A DNA stretch of 32,454 bases from Tychonema sp. LEGE 07203 (GTDB lineage: Bacteria; Cyanobacteriota; Cyanobacteriia; Cyanobacteriales; Microcoleaceae): positions 1-32,454 of the forward strand of contig NZ_JADEXD010000068.1 in assembly GCF_015207285.1 (NCBI RefSeq), written 5' to 3'. The notes under the pieces were generated by a model. The model did not search any database and was not told the DNA's origin. It saw only the letters and a list, made by a program, of their open reading frames with translations. Position numbers and translations under genes: made by a program. Of the stretch, positions 7,592 to 15,629 are shown one piece after another. Numbering within the stretch: the stretch's first letter is position 1; each line of letters opens with the position of its first letter.

Positions 7592-8419
7592 GAAATAATT
7601 TTTAATTCTATTGTTTATGTCATTGTCTTTGTTATCGGCTCGGCGATCGGCAGCTTCTTGAATGTGGTAGTCTATCGGCTGCCCGCGGGTTTGTCGGTGA
7701 TACACCCTCCCTCTCGCTGTCCCAAATGTTTAAATCAACTCAGAACTTACGAAAATATACCCGTGTTCGGTTGGGTGTGGCTGCGGGGACGCTGCAATCA
7801 CTGTCGCAGTCGGATTTCGGCCCGCTATCCGCTGGTAGAAGCAGCTACGGGTTTGCTGTTTTTGCTGATTTTTTGGCGGTTTGGGATAACAGTAAAAACT
7901 CTGGGGTTTTGGGCTTTTTTTAGCTGGCTATTGGCTTTGTCTTTGATTGACTGCGATACCATGACTTTGCCTAATTCTTTAACTCGATCGGGCTTGGTGC
8001 TCGGATTGGTTTTTCAAGTGGCGAAAGGTTGGTGGCCGACTTTTAGCCCGATCGACTCGGTAAACTATCTGGTACTCGACGGCATCCTGGGAGCAGTTGT
8101 CGGGTTGTGGCTGTTTGATGCCATCGGACTTGCAGGTTCGATCGGCTTCGGGCAGACTGCTATGGGGATGGGAGATACCAAATTGGCAGCCTTGATGGGA
8201 GCTTGGCTGGGCTGGAAATACTTGCTGCTAGCGGGATTTATTGCCTGTGTCGCTGGGGCTGGTGTCGGCGGCGGGGCGATCGCCCTCCGATTGCTCGACC
8301 GTCGTCAACCCATGCCTTTCGGCCCGTTTCTGGCTCTCGGCGCAGCAATTACTGCTCTGTGGGGCGAAGCGATTTTATCTACTTACTTGCAGTTATTTTT
8401 CCCGAATTTAACTTTCTGA
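7589..8419 (+). CDS. pilD: Type IV prepilin peptidase PilD
   Basis: A 276-residue inner-membrane aspartyl protease (family A24) that cleaves the leader of type IV prepilins and methylates the new N-terminus. It therefore serves pilus assembly, motility and natural competence. The N-terminal segment GSAIGSFLNVVVYRLP is the family signature. The zinc-binding cysteines of the methylase loop are C44, C47, C69 and C72. The catalytic aspartates lie in SLIDCDTMTLPN (D121/D123) and in MGMGDTK (D196). About seven hydrophobic segments follow. The length is normal for the bifunctional form. Its start codon lies inside a heptamer array, so translation may be weak or leader-dependent. The next gene begins 61 bases later. 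Confidence 0.93.
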   Translation: MEIIFNSIVYVIVFVIGSAIGSFLNVVVYRLPAGLSVIHPPSRCPKCLNQLRTYENIPVFGWVWLRGRCNHCRSRISARYPLVEAATGLLFLLIFWRFGITVKTLGFWAFFSWLLALSLIDCDTMTLPNSLTRSGLVLGLVFQVAKGWWPTFSPIDSVNYLVLDGILGAVVGLWLFDAIGLAGSIGFGQTAMGMGDTKLAALMGAWLGWKYLLLAGFIACVAGAGVGGGAIALRLLDRRQPMPFGPFLALGAAITALWGEAILSTYLQLFFPNLTF

Positions 8420-8480
8420 TCTGTCGGTACTCCGGCGCGATCGAACATAACATTGTCTCAATAATTGGTAAAATTGTTCC

Positions 8481-8702
8481 GTGTCTTGGATTACACTTAC
8501 AACTACTAGCTTTCGCTGGGAAGCGGAATTAATGCAGCAGATCCTAGCTGCTCATCAAATCCCAGCTCGCATCGTTGACTTGGGCGTAGCATCTTATTTA
8601 GGAGCTGGAAGTGCTACAGCTTTGCAAGTTCTTCCAGAAGACCGGCCGACAGCATCGCTCCTCATCAGTCCCATTGAAGAGGAACCCGAATCTAACAGTT
8701 AA
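8481..8702 (+). CDS. DUF2007-like small protein
   Basis: A 73-residue protein resembling DUF2007 (putative signal-transducing) proteins: [20 protein letters not shown], then [12 protein letters not shown] and [13 protein letters not shown]. These usually sit in the cytoplasm; the function is unknown. The start is GTG at 8481. The stop codon (8700-8702) is supplied by the second unit of a heptamer array, so the last residues, SNS, lie at the edge of the repeat. It lies between pilD and accD, co-oriented with both, but shared transcription is only inferred. Confidence 0.65.
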   Translation: MSWITLTTTSFRWEAELMQQILAAHQIPARIVDLGVASYLGAGSATALQVLPEDRPTASLLISPIEEEPESNS

Positions 8703-8769
8703 CAGTCAACAGTCAACAGTTAACAGTCAACAGTCAACAGTCAACAGTCAACAGTCAACAGTTAACAAT
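8693..8769. repeat. CAACAGT/TAACAGT heptamer array before accD
   Basis: Ten full seven-base units (8693-8762: TAACAGT or CAACAGT) and a decayed eleventh. It begins inside the preceding coding sequence, donates its stop codon, and ends 12 bases before the accD ATG, so it forms most of any accD leader. Confidence 0.9.
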
Positions 8770-8781
8770 TACCAAGTTTTA

Positions 8782-9735
8782 ATGTCTCTATTTGATTGGT
8801 TTGCAAATCGAAGAAAATCAGTACCGAACTCTCAAGAACGGCCGGAACGAGAAATAGCCGACGGGCTTTGGAATAAATGCGAGGCGTGCGACGCGCTCAG
8901 TTATACCAAAGACTTGCGGGCAAATCAAATGGTTTGCTTGGAATGCGGGCATCATATCAGAGTTTACAGCGACCAACGCATAGAACAGTTGATCGACCCC
9001 AATACCTGGATGCCGATTAACGAAGGTCTCCATGCCACCGATCCCCTGAAATTTCGCGATCGCAAAAAATATAGCGACCGGCTGCGAGAATTTCAAGAAA
9101 AAACAGGGCATCTAGACGCCGTAGAAACAGGCACCGGCAAACTCGAAAATTTGCCCGTCGCCCTCGGAGTCATGGAATTTCAGTTCATCGGCGGCAGCAT
9201 GGGATCGGTTGTCGGAGAAAAACTGACCCGCCTGATCGAACACGCCACGCGGGAACGTTTACCCGCGATCGTTGTCTGCGCTTCGGGCGGCGCGAGAATG
9301 CAGGAAGGAATGCTCAGCCTGATGCAAATGGCCAAGATTTCCGGGGCTCTGGAGCGCCACCGGGAAGCGAGACTGCTTTACATCCCAATTTTGACCCACC
9401 CGACGACCGGCGGTGTCACAGCCAGTTTTGCCATGCTGGGAGACATTATAATTGCAGAGCCAAAAGCTACTGTAGCCTTTACCGGCGGCCGGGTAATCGA
9501 GCAAACTCTGCGGGAAAAGCTGCCGGAAAATTATCAAACTTCCGAATACTCCTTCGCCCACGGTTTTGTAGACTCGATCGTACCCCGGACTCAATTAAAG
9601 AAAACTCTCGCTCAACTGATCCGCCTCCACCAGCCCCAACCTTTCTTGGTAAAACCGGAATTTCCCGCCCTCGATGCCGGCGAGAGCCACCACGCGGTGC
9701 CCGCGCCGACTCACGCTTTCAAGCTTTCTCCCTGA
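8782..9735 (+). CDS. accD: Acetyl-CoA carboxylase carboxyltransferase beta AccD
   Basis: AccD is the beta subunit of the carboxyltransferase half of acetyl-CoA carboxylase. With AccA it moves the carboxyl group from biotin to acetyl-CoA to make malonyl-CoA, the first step of fatty acid synthesis. The protein is 317 residues, close to the usual length. The N-terminal zinc ribbon is C33, C36, C52 and C55 (CEAC...CLEC). The acyl-CoA-binding crotonase-like core shows [36 protein letters not shown] and [12 protein letters not shown] chose the ATG at 8782 ([12 protein letters not shown], the common cyanobacterial N-terminus). The open frame extends upstream only through the heptamer array, giving repetitive residues. 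The only thing between it and the DUF2007 stop is that repeat. Confidence 0.95.
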   Translation: MSLFDWFANRRKSVPNSQERPEREIADGLWNKCEACDALSYTKDLRANQMVCLECGHHIRVYSDQRIEQLIDPNTWMPINEGLHATDPLKFRDRKKYSDRLREFQEKTGHLDAVETGTGKLENLPVALGVMEFQFIGGSMGSVVGEKLTRLIEHATRERLPAIVVCASGGARMQEGMLSLMQMAKISGALERHREARLLYIPILTHPTTGGVTASFAMLGDIIIAEPKATVAFTGGRVIEQTLREKLPENYQTSEYSFAHGFVDSIVPRTQLKKTLAQLIRLHQPQPFLVKPEFPALDAGESHHAVPAPTHAFKLSP

Positions 9736-10116
9736 GCAGCAGTGCCGGATGATTGTCTGTTGGTGAGCCCGCCAGAGACGAAAATCTTAGAGGAATTGCC
9801 AAAAAACCCTGGTTTTTTGGCAAAACATAAAGTTTGGTAGCGAGAAATGCAGCTAAATACCGGGTTTTTAGCCCCGCGCTCCCAAGTCCTATTGATAATA
9901 AACACCCCGCAATGGGATGATATTAGTTGGAAGTTGACGGGCTATTAATTTTGGGTGAGCAAAAATGCTTAGTGGCAGTTAGTGGTTAGTGCGCTGGCGA
10001 TCGAACAAAATCTCAGAACAAACTAACAGATGCGAGCTAACAGCGCTTTGTTAAATTGTCCAGCTTTCAGTCAATAGCCGTCAACTCAATTTTGACCAGT
10101 CAGCGACCTAAAAATT
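9736..10116. other. Intergenic region after accD
   Basis: No gene is seen. It holds a 13-bp perfect stem-loop at 9796-9823 and AT-rich sequence with scattered fragments of the AGTTGAC/AGTGGTTAGT type, remnants of the heptamer repeats. The promoter of the 63-residue gene probably lies in 9950-10110 but is not clear. Confidence 0.5.
9796..9823. terminator. Stem-loop downstream of accD
   Basis: A perfect 13-bp stem, TTGCCAAAAAACC with GGTTTTTTGGCAA, around a 2-base loop, 61 bases after the accD stop. The T run lies inside the stem rather than after it, so it is a weak intrinsic terminator at best; it could equally be a dispersed palindrome. Confidence 0.4.
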
Positions 10117-10308
10117 ATGGGTTTTGCAGACCTATCCATCGCAGAAATAGCAGAGGACTTCGATGTCCCTGTTGAAGACGTGCTCCGCTTGTGCGACGAG
10201 TTGGAAATTGCCTACAAGCATCCTCAAACCCGTTTGGCTTTGGAAGATGTTAAGGCAATTATGTCCGCTCTCGAAAAAAGGCGCGACTCAAAACGGGTTG
10301 CAGATTAG
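10117..10308 (+). CDS. 63-aa helix-turn-helix-like protein before psbV
   Basis: A 63-residue protein, MGFADLSIAEIAEDFDVPVE onward, with VLRLCDELEIAYKHP, TRLALEDVKAIMSALEKR. The pattern SIAEIAEDFDVPVEDVLRLC resembles the winged-helix/MerR-like or IF-2 N-terminal type of small helical domain, so a nucleic-acid-binding role is possible. It starts at ATG 10117 without a strong ribosome site and lies 146 bases upstream of psbV in the same direction. I infer no specific function; the position next to psbV may matter if it is kept in relatives. Confidence 0.6.
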   Translation: MGFADLSIAEIAEDFDVPVEDVLRLCDELEIAYKHPQTRLALEDVKAIMSALEKRRDSKRVAD

Positions 10309-10454
10309 CTCGCAAAATTCCTTTACCTCGATCGGGTATCGCTGCACAAACTTTTGCCAATTGTCGCAGCAGCAAGGAATTTTGAACAGAAATCTGTTTG
10401 CCAGCTACGCTTTCTTAGCGTTCAATAATTTGTCGGATTTTTTTAAGGAGAACC

Positions 10455-10943
10455 ATGCTTAAAAGATATTTCATTGCTCTGACCGCTGTATTTTTGACAT
10501 TTCAGTTATTTGTCAGCAGCGCGATGGCTATCGAACTGAGTCCGGAACTTCGCACAGTGGCTTTAGATGACCAAGGCGCTTCGGCGGTGCTGAGCCTCAA
10601 ACAAGTTCAGCAAGGCAAACGCTTGTTTAACTCAGCCTGCGCTAAATGTCACTCTGCGGGAATGACAAAAACTGACCCGAACGTGAATTTGAGTCCCAAA
10701 ACTCTGGCTTTGGCCAACCCACCCCGCAACAATATTGAGTCGCTGGTGGACTTTATGAAAAATCCCACCACTTATGACGGCTTTGAGGATATTTCCGAGC
10801 TGCATCCGAGCATGAAGAGTGCGGATATTTTTGCAGAGATGAGAAATTTATCGGATGAGGATTTGTACGCGATTGCCGGTCACATTCTGTTGCAGCCCAA
10901 AATAATTGGCGAAGACTGGGGTGGCGGTAAAGGCGCTCGCTAA
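10455..10943 (+). CDS. psbV: Cytochrome c550 PsbV
   Basis: PsbV is the extrinsic lumenal c-type cytochrome of photosystem II. It stabilises the manganese cluster together with PsbO and PsbU. The 162-residue precursor has a signal peptide ending at A25 (SSAMA). The heme site is CAKCH (C62, C65, H66) and the second axial ligand is H117 in ELHPS. In mature numbering these are His41 and His92, exactly as in characterised PsbV. AAGGAG lies five bases before the ATG. Oddly, the protein ends WGGGKGAR, whereas the thermophilic PsbV proteins used for crystal structures end in a Tyr-containing tail near the Mn cluster. It leads the block psbV-psbV2-petJ. Confidence 0.95.
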   Translation: MLKRYFIALTAVFLTFQLFVSSAMAIELSPELRTVALDDQGASAVLSLKQVQQGKRLFNSACAKCHSAGMTKTDPNVNLSPKTLALANPPRNNIESLVDFMKNPTTYDGFEDISELHPSMKSADIFAEMRNLSDEDLYAIAGHILLQPKIIGEDWGGGKGAR

Positions 10944-10950
10944 TCAATTT

Positions 10951-11050
10951 TAAATTTTAGATTTTGGATTTTGGATTGGAAGGGGGCTGGGCTTTGGCAA
11001 GCATTGCTGGTCGATCGTTTTTCGCTCTAAAATCTGAAATCTAAAATTTA
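10951..11050. repeat. Inverted repeat in the psbV-psbV2 spacer
   Basis: TAAATTTTAGATTTTGGATT at 10951 and the reverse complement of the sequence ending at 11050 (TCTGAAATCTAAAATTTA) pair over about 22 bases with a few mismatches, enclosing a 55-base GC-richer loop. Fragments of the same AAATCTAAAATC motif occur at 12236-12251 and 25555-25568. It may form a large hairpin in the transcript or be a decayed dispersed repeat. Confidence 0.5.
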
Positions 11051-11089
11051 CTTGTTACTCACCCATATCGCAAAAGGTTGTAGTCCGTC

Positions 11090-11590
11090 ATGCAGCGTCT
11101 TGGTGTTTTTGTCTGCTTTCTGTTGGGATTTTTAATTATTTTGCCGCTGGTGCTGCTGGCACCTCAACCTGCCTTGGCTGCTGGTGATGCTTATGTGACT
11201 CGCTATTTGAAAGTCACCGAACCTGTGCCATTGGAATTGGACGCACAGGGAAACACTCGGTTGTTTTCGGCTGAGGATTTGTCCTCCGGCAAGCGGTTGT
11301 TCGAGCAAAGTTGCCTCAACTGTCACGTCGGGGGAACAACTTTGCCCGATCCGACTGTATCTTTGTCTTTGACTGCTCTGGAGGGGGCAACGCCTCCGCG
11401 CAACAACATCAATAGTCTGGTGGCGTATCTGAGAGAACCCATGACTTATGACGGTAGCGAGGAAACTTTTTGGTGCCGCCAAGTGCCGGAAAGCTGGATG
11501 CAGCAGGATGAGATTGAAAATTTGGCTGCTTTTGTGCTCCGAGCTGCTCAGAAGGCTCCGGGCTGGGGCGTGGAGAATTTTGAGAGTTGA
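11090..11590 (+). CDS. psbV2: Cytochrome c550-like protein PsbV2
   Basis: A PsbV paralogue of 166 residues with a longer signal peptide (hydrophobic to about residue 30, ending ALAA). The heme site is CLNCH (C75, C78, H79). Shared PsbV landmarks follow: TPPRNNINSLVAYLREPMTYDG. Where PsbV has the distal ligand His in ELHPS, this protein reads ETFWCRQVPESW, so C129 is the likely sixth ligand. As far as I recall, Thermosynechococcus elongatus PsbV2 also shows His/Cys ligation and lies in the same gene order psbV-psbV2-petJ. It lacks the extended HPSMKSADIF region and is not expected simply to replace PsbV. The ATG at 11090 has only a weak ribosome site. Confidence 0.88.
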   Translation: MQRLGVFVCFLLGFLIILPLVLLAPQPALAAGDAYVTRYLKVTEPVPLELDAQGNTRLFSAEDLSSGKRLFEQSCLNCHVGGTTLPDPTVSLSLTALEGATPPRNNINSLVAYLREPMTYDGSEETFWCRQVPESWMQQDEIENLAAFVLRAAQKAPGWGVENFES

Positions 11591-11714
11591 ACGGCTAGGG
11601 CCAAAAAGTGGTAGATTAATCGGAGAATCGCGATCGCCACTGCGTGTTTGTGCCTGAATAAACAGGTAAAATAACTAAAGAACCACCTTCAAAGGTGTCC
11701 ATTAGAGGAGAACT

Positions 11715-12056
11715 GTGTTGAAAAGACTCTTATCCATCGCCCTGTTAGCGATCGCAATTTTTACCGTCGGCTTCGGCCGCCCTGCTTTGGCAGGCGATGC
11801 TGCTAACGGAGCTAAACTCTTTAGCGCCAACTGTTCTGCTTGTCACATCGGTGGCGGCAACGTGATTATGTCAATGAAAACCTTGAAAAAGGATGCTCTG
11901 GAAAAGTACGGTATGAATTCTCTCGAAGCTGTTACCGCTCAGATAACTAAGGGCAAAAGTGCTATGCCTGCTTTTCTCGGTCGCTTGAAGCCCGAACAAA
12001 TCGATGATATCGCTGCCTACGTGCTCGAACAATCTGAGAAAGACTGGAAAGGCTAA
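11715..12056 (+). CDS. petJ: Cytochrome c6 PetJ
   Basis: Cytochrome c6 is the soluble lumenal electron carrier between the cytochrome b6f complex and photosystem I, the alternative to plastocyanin. The 113-residue precursor has a signal peptide ending at A26 (RPALA). The heme site is CSACH (C40, C43, H44), with the axial Met84 in [23 protein letters not shown] is the typical C-terminal helix. The start is GTG at 11715, with GAGGAG four bases upstream. It closes the cytochrome block, 124 bases after psbV2. In many cyanobacteria petJ rises when copper is low; no such site could be read here. Confidence 0.95.
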   Translation: MLKRLLSIALLAIAIFTVGFGRPALAGDAANGAKLFSANCSACHIGGGNVIMSMKTLKKDALEKYGMNSLEAVTAQITKGKSAMPAFLGRLKPEQIDDIAAYVLEQSEKDWKG

Positions 12057-12409
12057 ACTGCCTCTTTGAAATCGGACAAGCTGGACTTGATTTAATTTAA
12101 AACTTGTCCTCCCGATCGCACCCTCTCTCACTTTTTGCCGAATAAATATCGGTTGGCAGCGCTCTTCACTTGTTTGGGAAAGCGCGCCAGAAATCGGATT
12201 TTTATTTGCCCGAGAGCGAGAGAGGGTAACTTTATTTTAGATTTTAGATTACTAGCTGACTTTGTATAAATTGTCAAGCACTTTACATTAAGATTTATCT
12301 AGGTAAGCCGATCGTAAATTGAGGTTGTGTGATAGGATATCAAGCCTTTACTAGCAAAGCATTTAAATCCAAATTATAATCGATCGCGAAAGTAAACTCT
12401 ACATATATC
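12057..12409. other. Intergenic region after petJ
   Basis: No gene is seen. It carries the long imperfect hairpin at 12120-12227, then AT-rich sequence including TTTATTTTAGATTTTAGATT at 12231-12250, a relative of the repeat in the psbV-psbV2 spacer, and the presumed promoter of the CHAD gene. Confidence 0.6.
12120..12227. repeat. Long imperfect hairpin after petJ
   Basis: ACCCTCTCTC at the left pairs with GAGAGAGGGT at the right. The inner arms also pair with bulges: AATAAATATC with GATTTTTATT, and GGCAGCGCTCTTC with GGAAAGCGCGCC. Almost the whole 108 bases folds into one rod, 63 bases after the petJ stop. It could be a MITE, a structured 3' end or a small RNA. The lack of coding and of a T run after the stem leaves this open. 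Confidence 0.5.
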
Positions 12410-13411
12410 ATGAACGTAAAAACATCAGAAAAAGTTACAACTCTCGGAGATGCCGCCTCTGCTGCGATCGAGAAATATTTTCGCAAAATAATAGCGCACG
12501 AGGCTGAAGTTATCAAAGACAAAGATGCAGAAGAACTTCACCAAATGCGCGTAGGATTGCGGCGTTTGCGATCGGCTGTAACGGGTTTTGCTTTGGTTTT
12601 AGATTGGCCAAAAGAAGCTTCTGAAAGCAAAATTGGTAAAGTGGGGCGGATTCTGGGAACGCTCAGGGATTTGGATGTGATGCTCGAAAGTCTCCAAAAA
12701 CGCTATTACCCAAATTTGCCGGCCCGCGAACAGGAAGTTTTGGATGAGGCTTTGTCGAACTTGCTAAAACAGCGGCGCCGGGCTTTAAAAAAGGTGAGGG
12801 CTGTTTTGGCACAAAAAAATTACCGATCGCTGAAAAAGTCGATCGAAAATTGGCTGGAAAAACCGCAGTTTCAGGCGATCGAACATTTGCCAATTGCTGA
12901 AGTTTTGCCAGATTTACTGTTACCTCAAGTCAGCGAGTTTTTCCTGCATCCGGCTTGGCTGCTGGGCACGGAATATGAGGATGGCAAAGTGAAAGTTTGC
13001 GACGATTTGAATGCTGAAGCTGTAGAAAAGAAGTTAGCAGCGGAGGGAACAATTCTGCACGATTTGCGGAAGCAAGCCAAGCGGGTTCGCTATTTGATGA
13101 ATCTGTTTGGCGATTTTTACGGATCGAGTTATGAAGGTTATGTAGAAGATGTCAAAGCTGTTCAAGAATGTTTGGGCGACATTCAAGACTGTGAAGTTTT
13201 AGGCGAGTTTCTGACAGATTTTGTGGAGAGCGATTTGGAAAAAGATTTGCCGAAATTGGCTGATACTTTAGCAGAAACTCGCTACGCAGCTTGGGGAAAA
13301 TGGCAGGTTTTGCAGAATAAGTATTTGAGTTCGGAAAATCGTCAAGGTTGGCGATTGGCTTTAATTCATCCTGCGGTTGAAGATGCTGCTAATGTCGAAG
13401 CGTCGCAGTAA
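12410..13411 (+). CDS. CHAD-domain protein
   Basis: A 333-residue protein that is almost wholly a CHAD domain, the helical histidine-rich domain that binds polyphosphate and often accompanies CYTH enzymes. Motifs seen are EELHQMRVGLRRLRSAVTGF (H44 and the arginine row), a second basic helix KQRRRALKKVRAVL, TILHDLRKQAKRVRYLMNLF, and VQECLGDIQDCEVLGEFL. The basic residues on repeated helices form the phosphate-binding surface in known CHAD proteins. There is no CYTH partner nearby and no signal peptide. It stands alone, with AT-rich flanks. Binding to polyphosphate granules is inferred from the family. Confidence 0.85.
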   Translation: MNVKTSEKVTTLGDAASAAIEKYFRKIIAHEAEVIKDKDAEELHQMRVGLRRLRSAVTGFALVLDWPKEASESKIGKVGRILGTLRDLDVMLESLQKRYYPNLPAREQEVLDEALSNLLKQRRRALKKVRAVLAQKNYRSLKKSIENWLEKPQFQAIEHLPIAEVLPDLLLPQVSEFFLHPAWLLGTEYEDGKVKVCDDLNAEAVEKKLAAEGTILHDLRKQAKRVRYLMNLFGDFYGSSYEGYVEDVKAVQECLGDIQDCEVLGEFLTDFVESDLEKDLPKLADTLAETRYAAWGKWQVLQNKYLSSENRQGWRLALIHPAVEDAANVEASQ

Positions 13412-14029
13412 TTTTAATGGTTTTGTAGTTGTGCTTGGCTAGGCTTTGGGCGCAACTGCAAGTAACAGATCGGAAGTAAATATACAGCACTTGGCGCGAC
13501 CAAGAGAATCTATACATTAATATTCTAAAAATAAAAATTTCCCTCTTTGATGTGTTGCAGTATAAAATTTTGCCGGGAGCGATCCGTCCACCTGCTGAAT
13601 ATTGTTACAAATGTTACCGTTAGCCTCACAGTAAAATATTGGTGTTTTTCGGTTTCCCGTACATTTCTGTCAGCAGCTTCAACAAGTTCTGTTATCTTAG
13701 ACAGGAAGAGTTGTCTGGCTGGCGTATTTGCTAGCAAAAAAAGCTGCTGTTTGATGAAGTATCTGTCTTCAGGAGGAACATTCGATCGCCTGAAAATTAT
13801 CCCTATAGGAACTGTTTGGCGATCGCCTCAATCGTTATTATCAGTTCAATGACAGCGAAGTTCTGGCAGATAAATACTGGGGTGTTGCGAACAGTCGCTA
13901 GGTTTGATGCTACGTACACACTAGGAAAGCGGTAATTAATATTCACCCGCCCCTCTTTCCTGACGGACTCTAAAACCAGGGCTGGTAGCAGCGCCTGCAT
14001 TGAGTCGGAGTCTTCAGCGGGACTTAAAA
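13412..14029. other. Gene-poor stretch before the GT4 genes
   Basis: I see no supported gene in these 618 bases. Short open frames on both strands lack ribosome sites and natural composition. It contains AT-rich blocks (13510-13570) and two GCGATCGC-like sites (13783, 13820). The promoter of the exopolysaccharide locus presumably lies here. Confidence 0.5.
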
Positions 14030-15196
14030 ATGAAAATCACGTTTGTTCTTCCTACTTTGTCTCTGACTGGTGGAATACGAGTAATATCTATTTTTGCAGA
14101 ACTTTTGAGAAAGCGCGGGCACGAAGTGTTCGTCATCTCTGTACCCCACGCCCAAGCGAGCCTGCGCCAGCAAGTCAAGTCGCTGCTGCGGGGACGGGGT
14201 TGGATTTCCACACCAGAAAACGAACCCTCATTTTTCGATAATTTAGGTGTAGAACAGAAAATTACCGATCGCTACCGCCCGGTAGAAGACAAAGATGTAC
14301 CTGACGCTGACGTAGTAGTTGCAACTTGGTGGGAAACCGCCGAGTGGGTAGCAAAACTATCTCCCAGTAAAGGAGCAAAAGCTTATTTTATCCAGCACCA
14401 CGAAGCTTTTGACTATATACCCGAAGGTAGAGTAGAAGCAACCTGGATGCTGCCCATGCACAAAATTACGATCTCTCAGTGGTTAGTTGAGCTAGCTCGG
14501 ACTAAATACGACGATCGCCAAGTTTCCTTAGCTCCTCCGACTGTTGACACCAAGCAATTTTACGCCTGTCCCCGCCACAAACAATCGGTTCCGACCATTG
14601 GCATGATGTACTCTACAATTTACTGGAAAGGAACCGACATCGCCCTCAAAGCTTTTTCCCTAGCTGCCGAAAAAATTCCCAACCTGCGTCTGGTTGCCTT
14701 CGGTACAGAGGCCCCATCCTCGGATTTGCCCCTACCGATTAATGCCGAGTATGTAATTCAACCCGACCAAGACAAACTCAGAGACTATTACAGCAAATGC
14801 GATGCGTGGCTGCTGGCGAGCCGCTCCGAAGGCTTCGGCTTGCCAATTATCGAAGCGATGGCGTGCCGCACTCCCGTCATCAGTACCCCCGCAGGCGCTG
14901 CTCCAGAAATTTTGAGCGGCGGTAGCGGCATACTTGTAAGACCCGAAGATCCCGAAGAAATGGCAGAAGCCATAGAGCGTATCTCTCAGTTGTCCGATGC
15001 CGAGTGGCGAGCCATGTCCGAAGCAGCATATGCCAAGGTAGTCAATTATACTTGGGAAGATGCAACGGATCATTTTGAAGCGGGATTGAAAGTTGCTGTA
15101 GACAAATCTAAACAGCGGGACGTTAATATAGCTTCCATTTCTCCCTACTTGGAGCCGGTACCAGTCAACCCAATAAGAGTTCCGGTTAAATGCTAA
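14030..15196 (+). CDS. GT4 glycosyltransferase, copy 1
   Basis: A 388-residue GT-B fold glycosyltransferase of family 4, likely adding a sugar during surface polysaccharide assembly at the cytoplasmic membrane. The N-terminus MKITFVLPTLSLTGGIRVIS has the GG loop of the acceptor domain. The C-terminal donor domain shows YWKGTDIALKAF, then SRSEGFGLPIIEAMA, the E-x7-E donor-sugar motif. The family usually continues ACGTPVI; here it is ACRTPVI, an Arg in place of the conserved Gly. I start at ATG 14030, matching the second copy, rather than the upstream in-frame TTG at 14000. It is a close paralogue of the next gene, and its C-terminal 25 residues have no counterpart there. Confidence 0.85.
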   Translation: MKITFVLPTLSLTGGIRVISIFAELLRKRGHEVFVISVPHAQASLRQQVKSLLRGRGWISTPENEPSFFDNLGVEQKITDRYRPVEDKDVPDADVVVATWWETAEWVAKLSPSKGAKAYFIQHHEAFDYIPEGRVEATWMLPMHKITISQWLVELARTKYDDRQVSLAPPTVDTKQFYACPRHKQSVPTIGMMYSTIYWKGTDIALKAFSLAAEKIPNLRLVAFGTEAPSSDLPLPINAEYVIQPDQDKLRDYYSKCDAWLLASRSEGFGLPIIEAMACRTPVISTPAGAAPEILSGGSGILVRPEDPEEMAEAIERISQLSDAEWRAMSEAAYAKVVNYTWEDATDHFEAGLKVAVDKSKQRDVNIASISPYLEPVPVNPIRVPVKC

Positions 15197-15629
15197 CTGC
15201 TGCAATCTGAAATCGCAGCGCGGATTGTTGAGGCGCGATTCTCAGCAGGAATTCCAGATCGTTTGGTGGGGTGCTTCTGCCAAAACTCAAATCGCCCGCG
15301 TCCTGTTTTCTACCCAGCAGTCTCGACGCAAATTCTGACAGAATCCAGAGCAATAGCGGTTCAAAGTTACCGCAGGCCAAACTATAGTGCGAGGGAGGTT
15401 TTAACGATCGCGCCGTTATAAGGTTAGACTTGTCTAATCCTCAAACATCTCCCGATTTGTAATTGACAAAAGTAGTTGACGACAAACTAAGGTTGTTCGA
15501 CTATCAAGTTACGATCGCCCCAACAGCAGAAGCCGGCACTCTAGACCGAGGTCAAAAACAGGCTCGTAAGTGCCAACTTCCTGTAATGGAGAAGTTTGAA
15601 GAACCAGCGTGCATCTTCCAGATATATTT
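15197..15629. other. Spacer between the two GT4 genes
   Basis: No gene is seen in these 433 bases. It has GCGATCGC-like sites and one small stem (TTAGAC 15424-15429 with GTCTAA 15432-15437). The spacer is long for genes of one operon, so the second copy may have its own promoter. Confidence 0.5.

Noticed and set aside
7434-8769. CRISPR-like look of the repeat arrays
   Set aside because: Units are only seven bases with no spacers, so they are STRRs; no cas genes are present.
8611-8781. N-terminal extension of AccD
   Set aside because: It translates the heptamer array and the end of the previous gene; ATG 8782 matches the AccD N-terminus.
13525-13852. Short frames on both strands in the gap before the GT4 genes
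   Set aside because: No ribosome site, no motif, and mutually overlapping in antisense.
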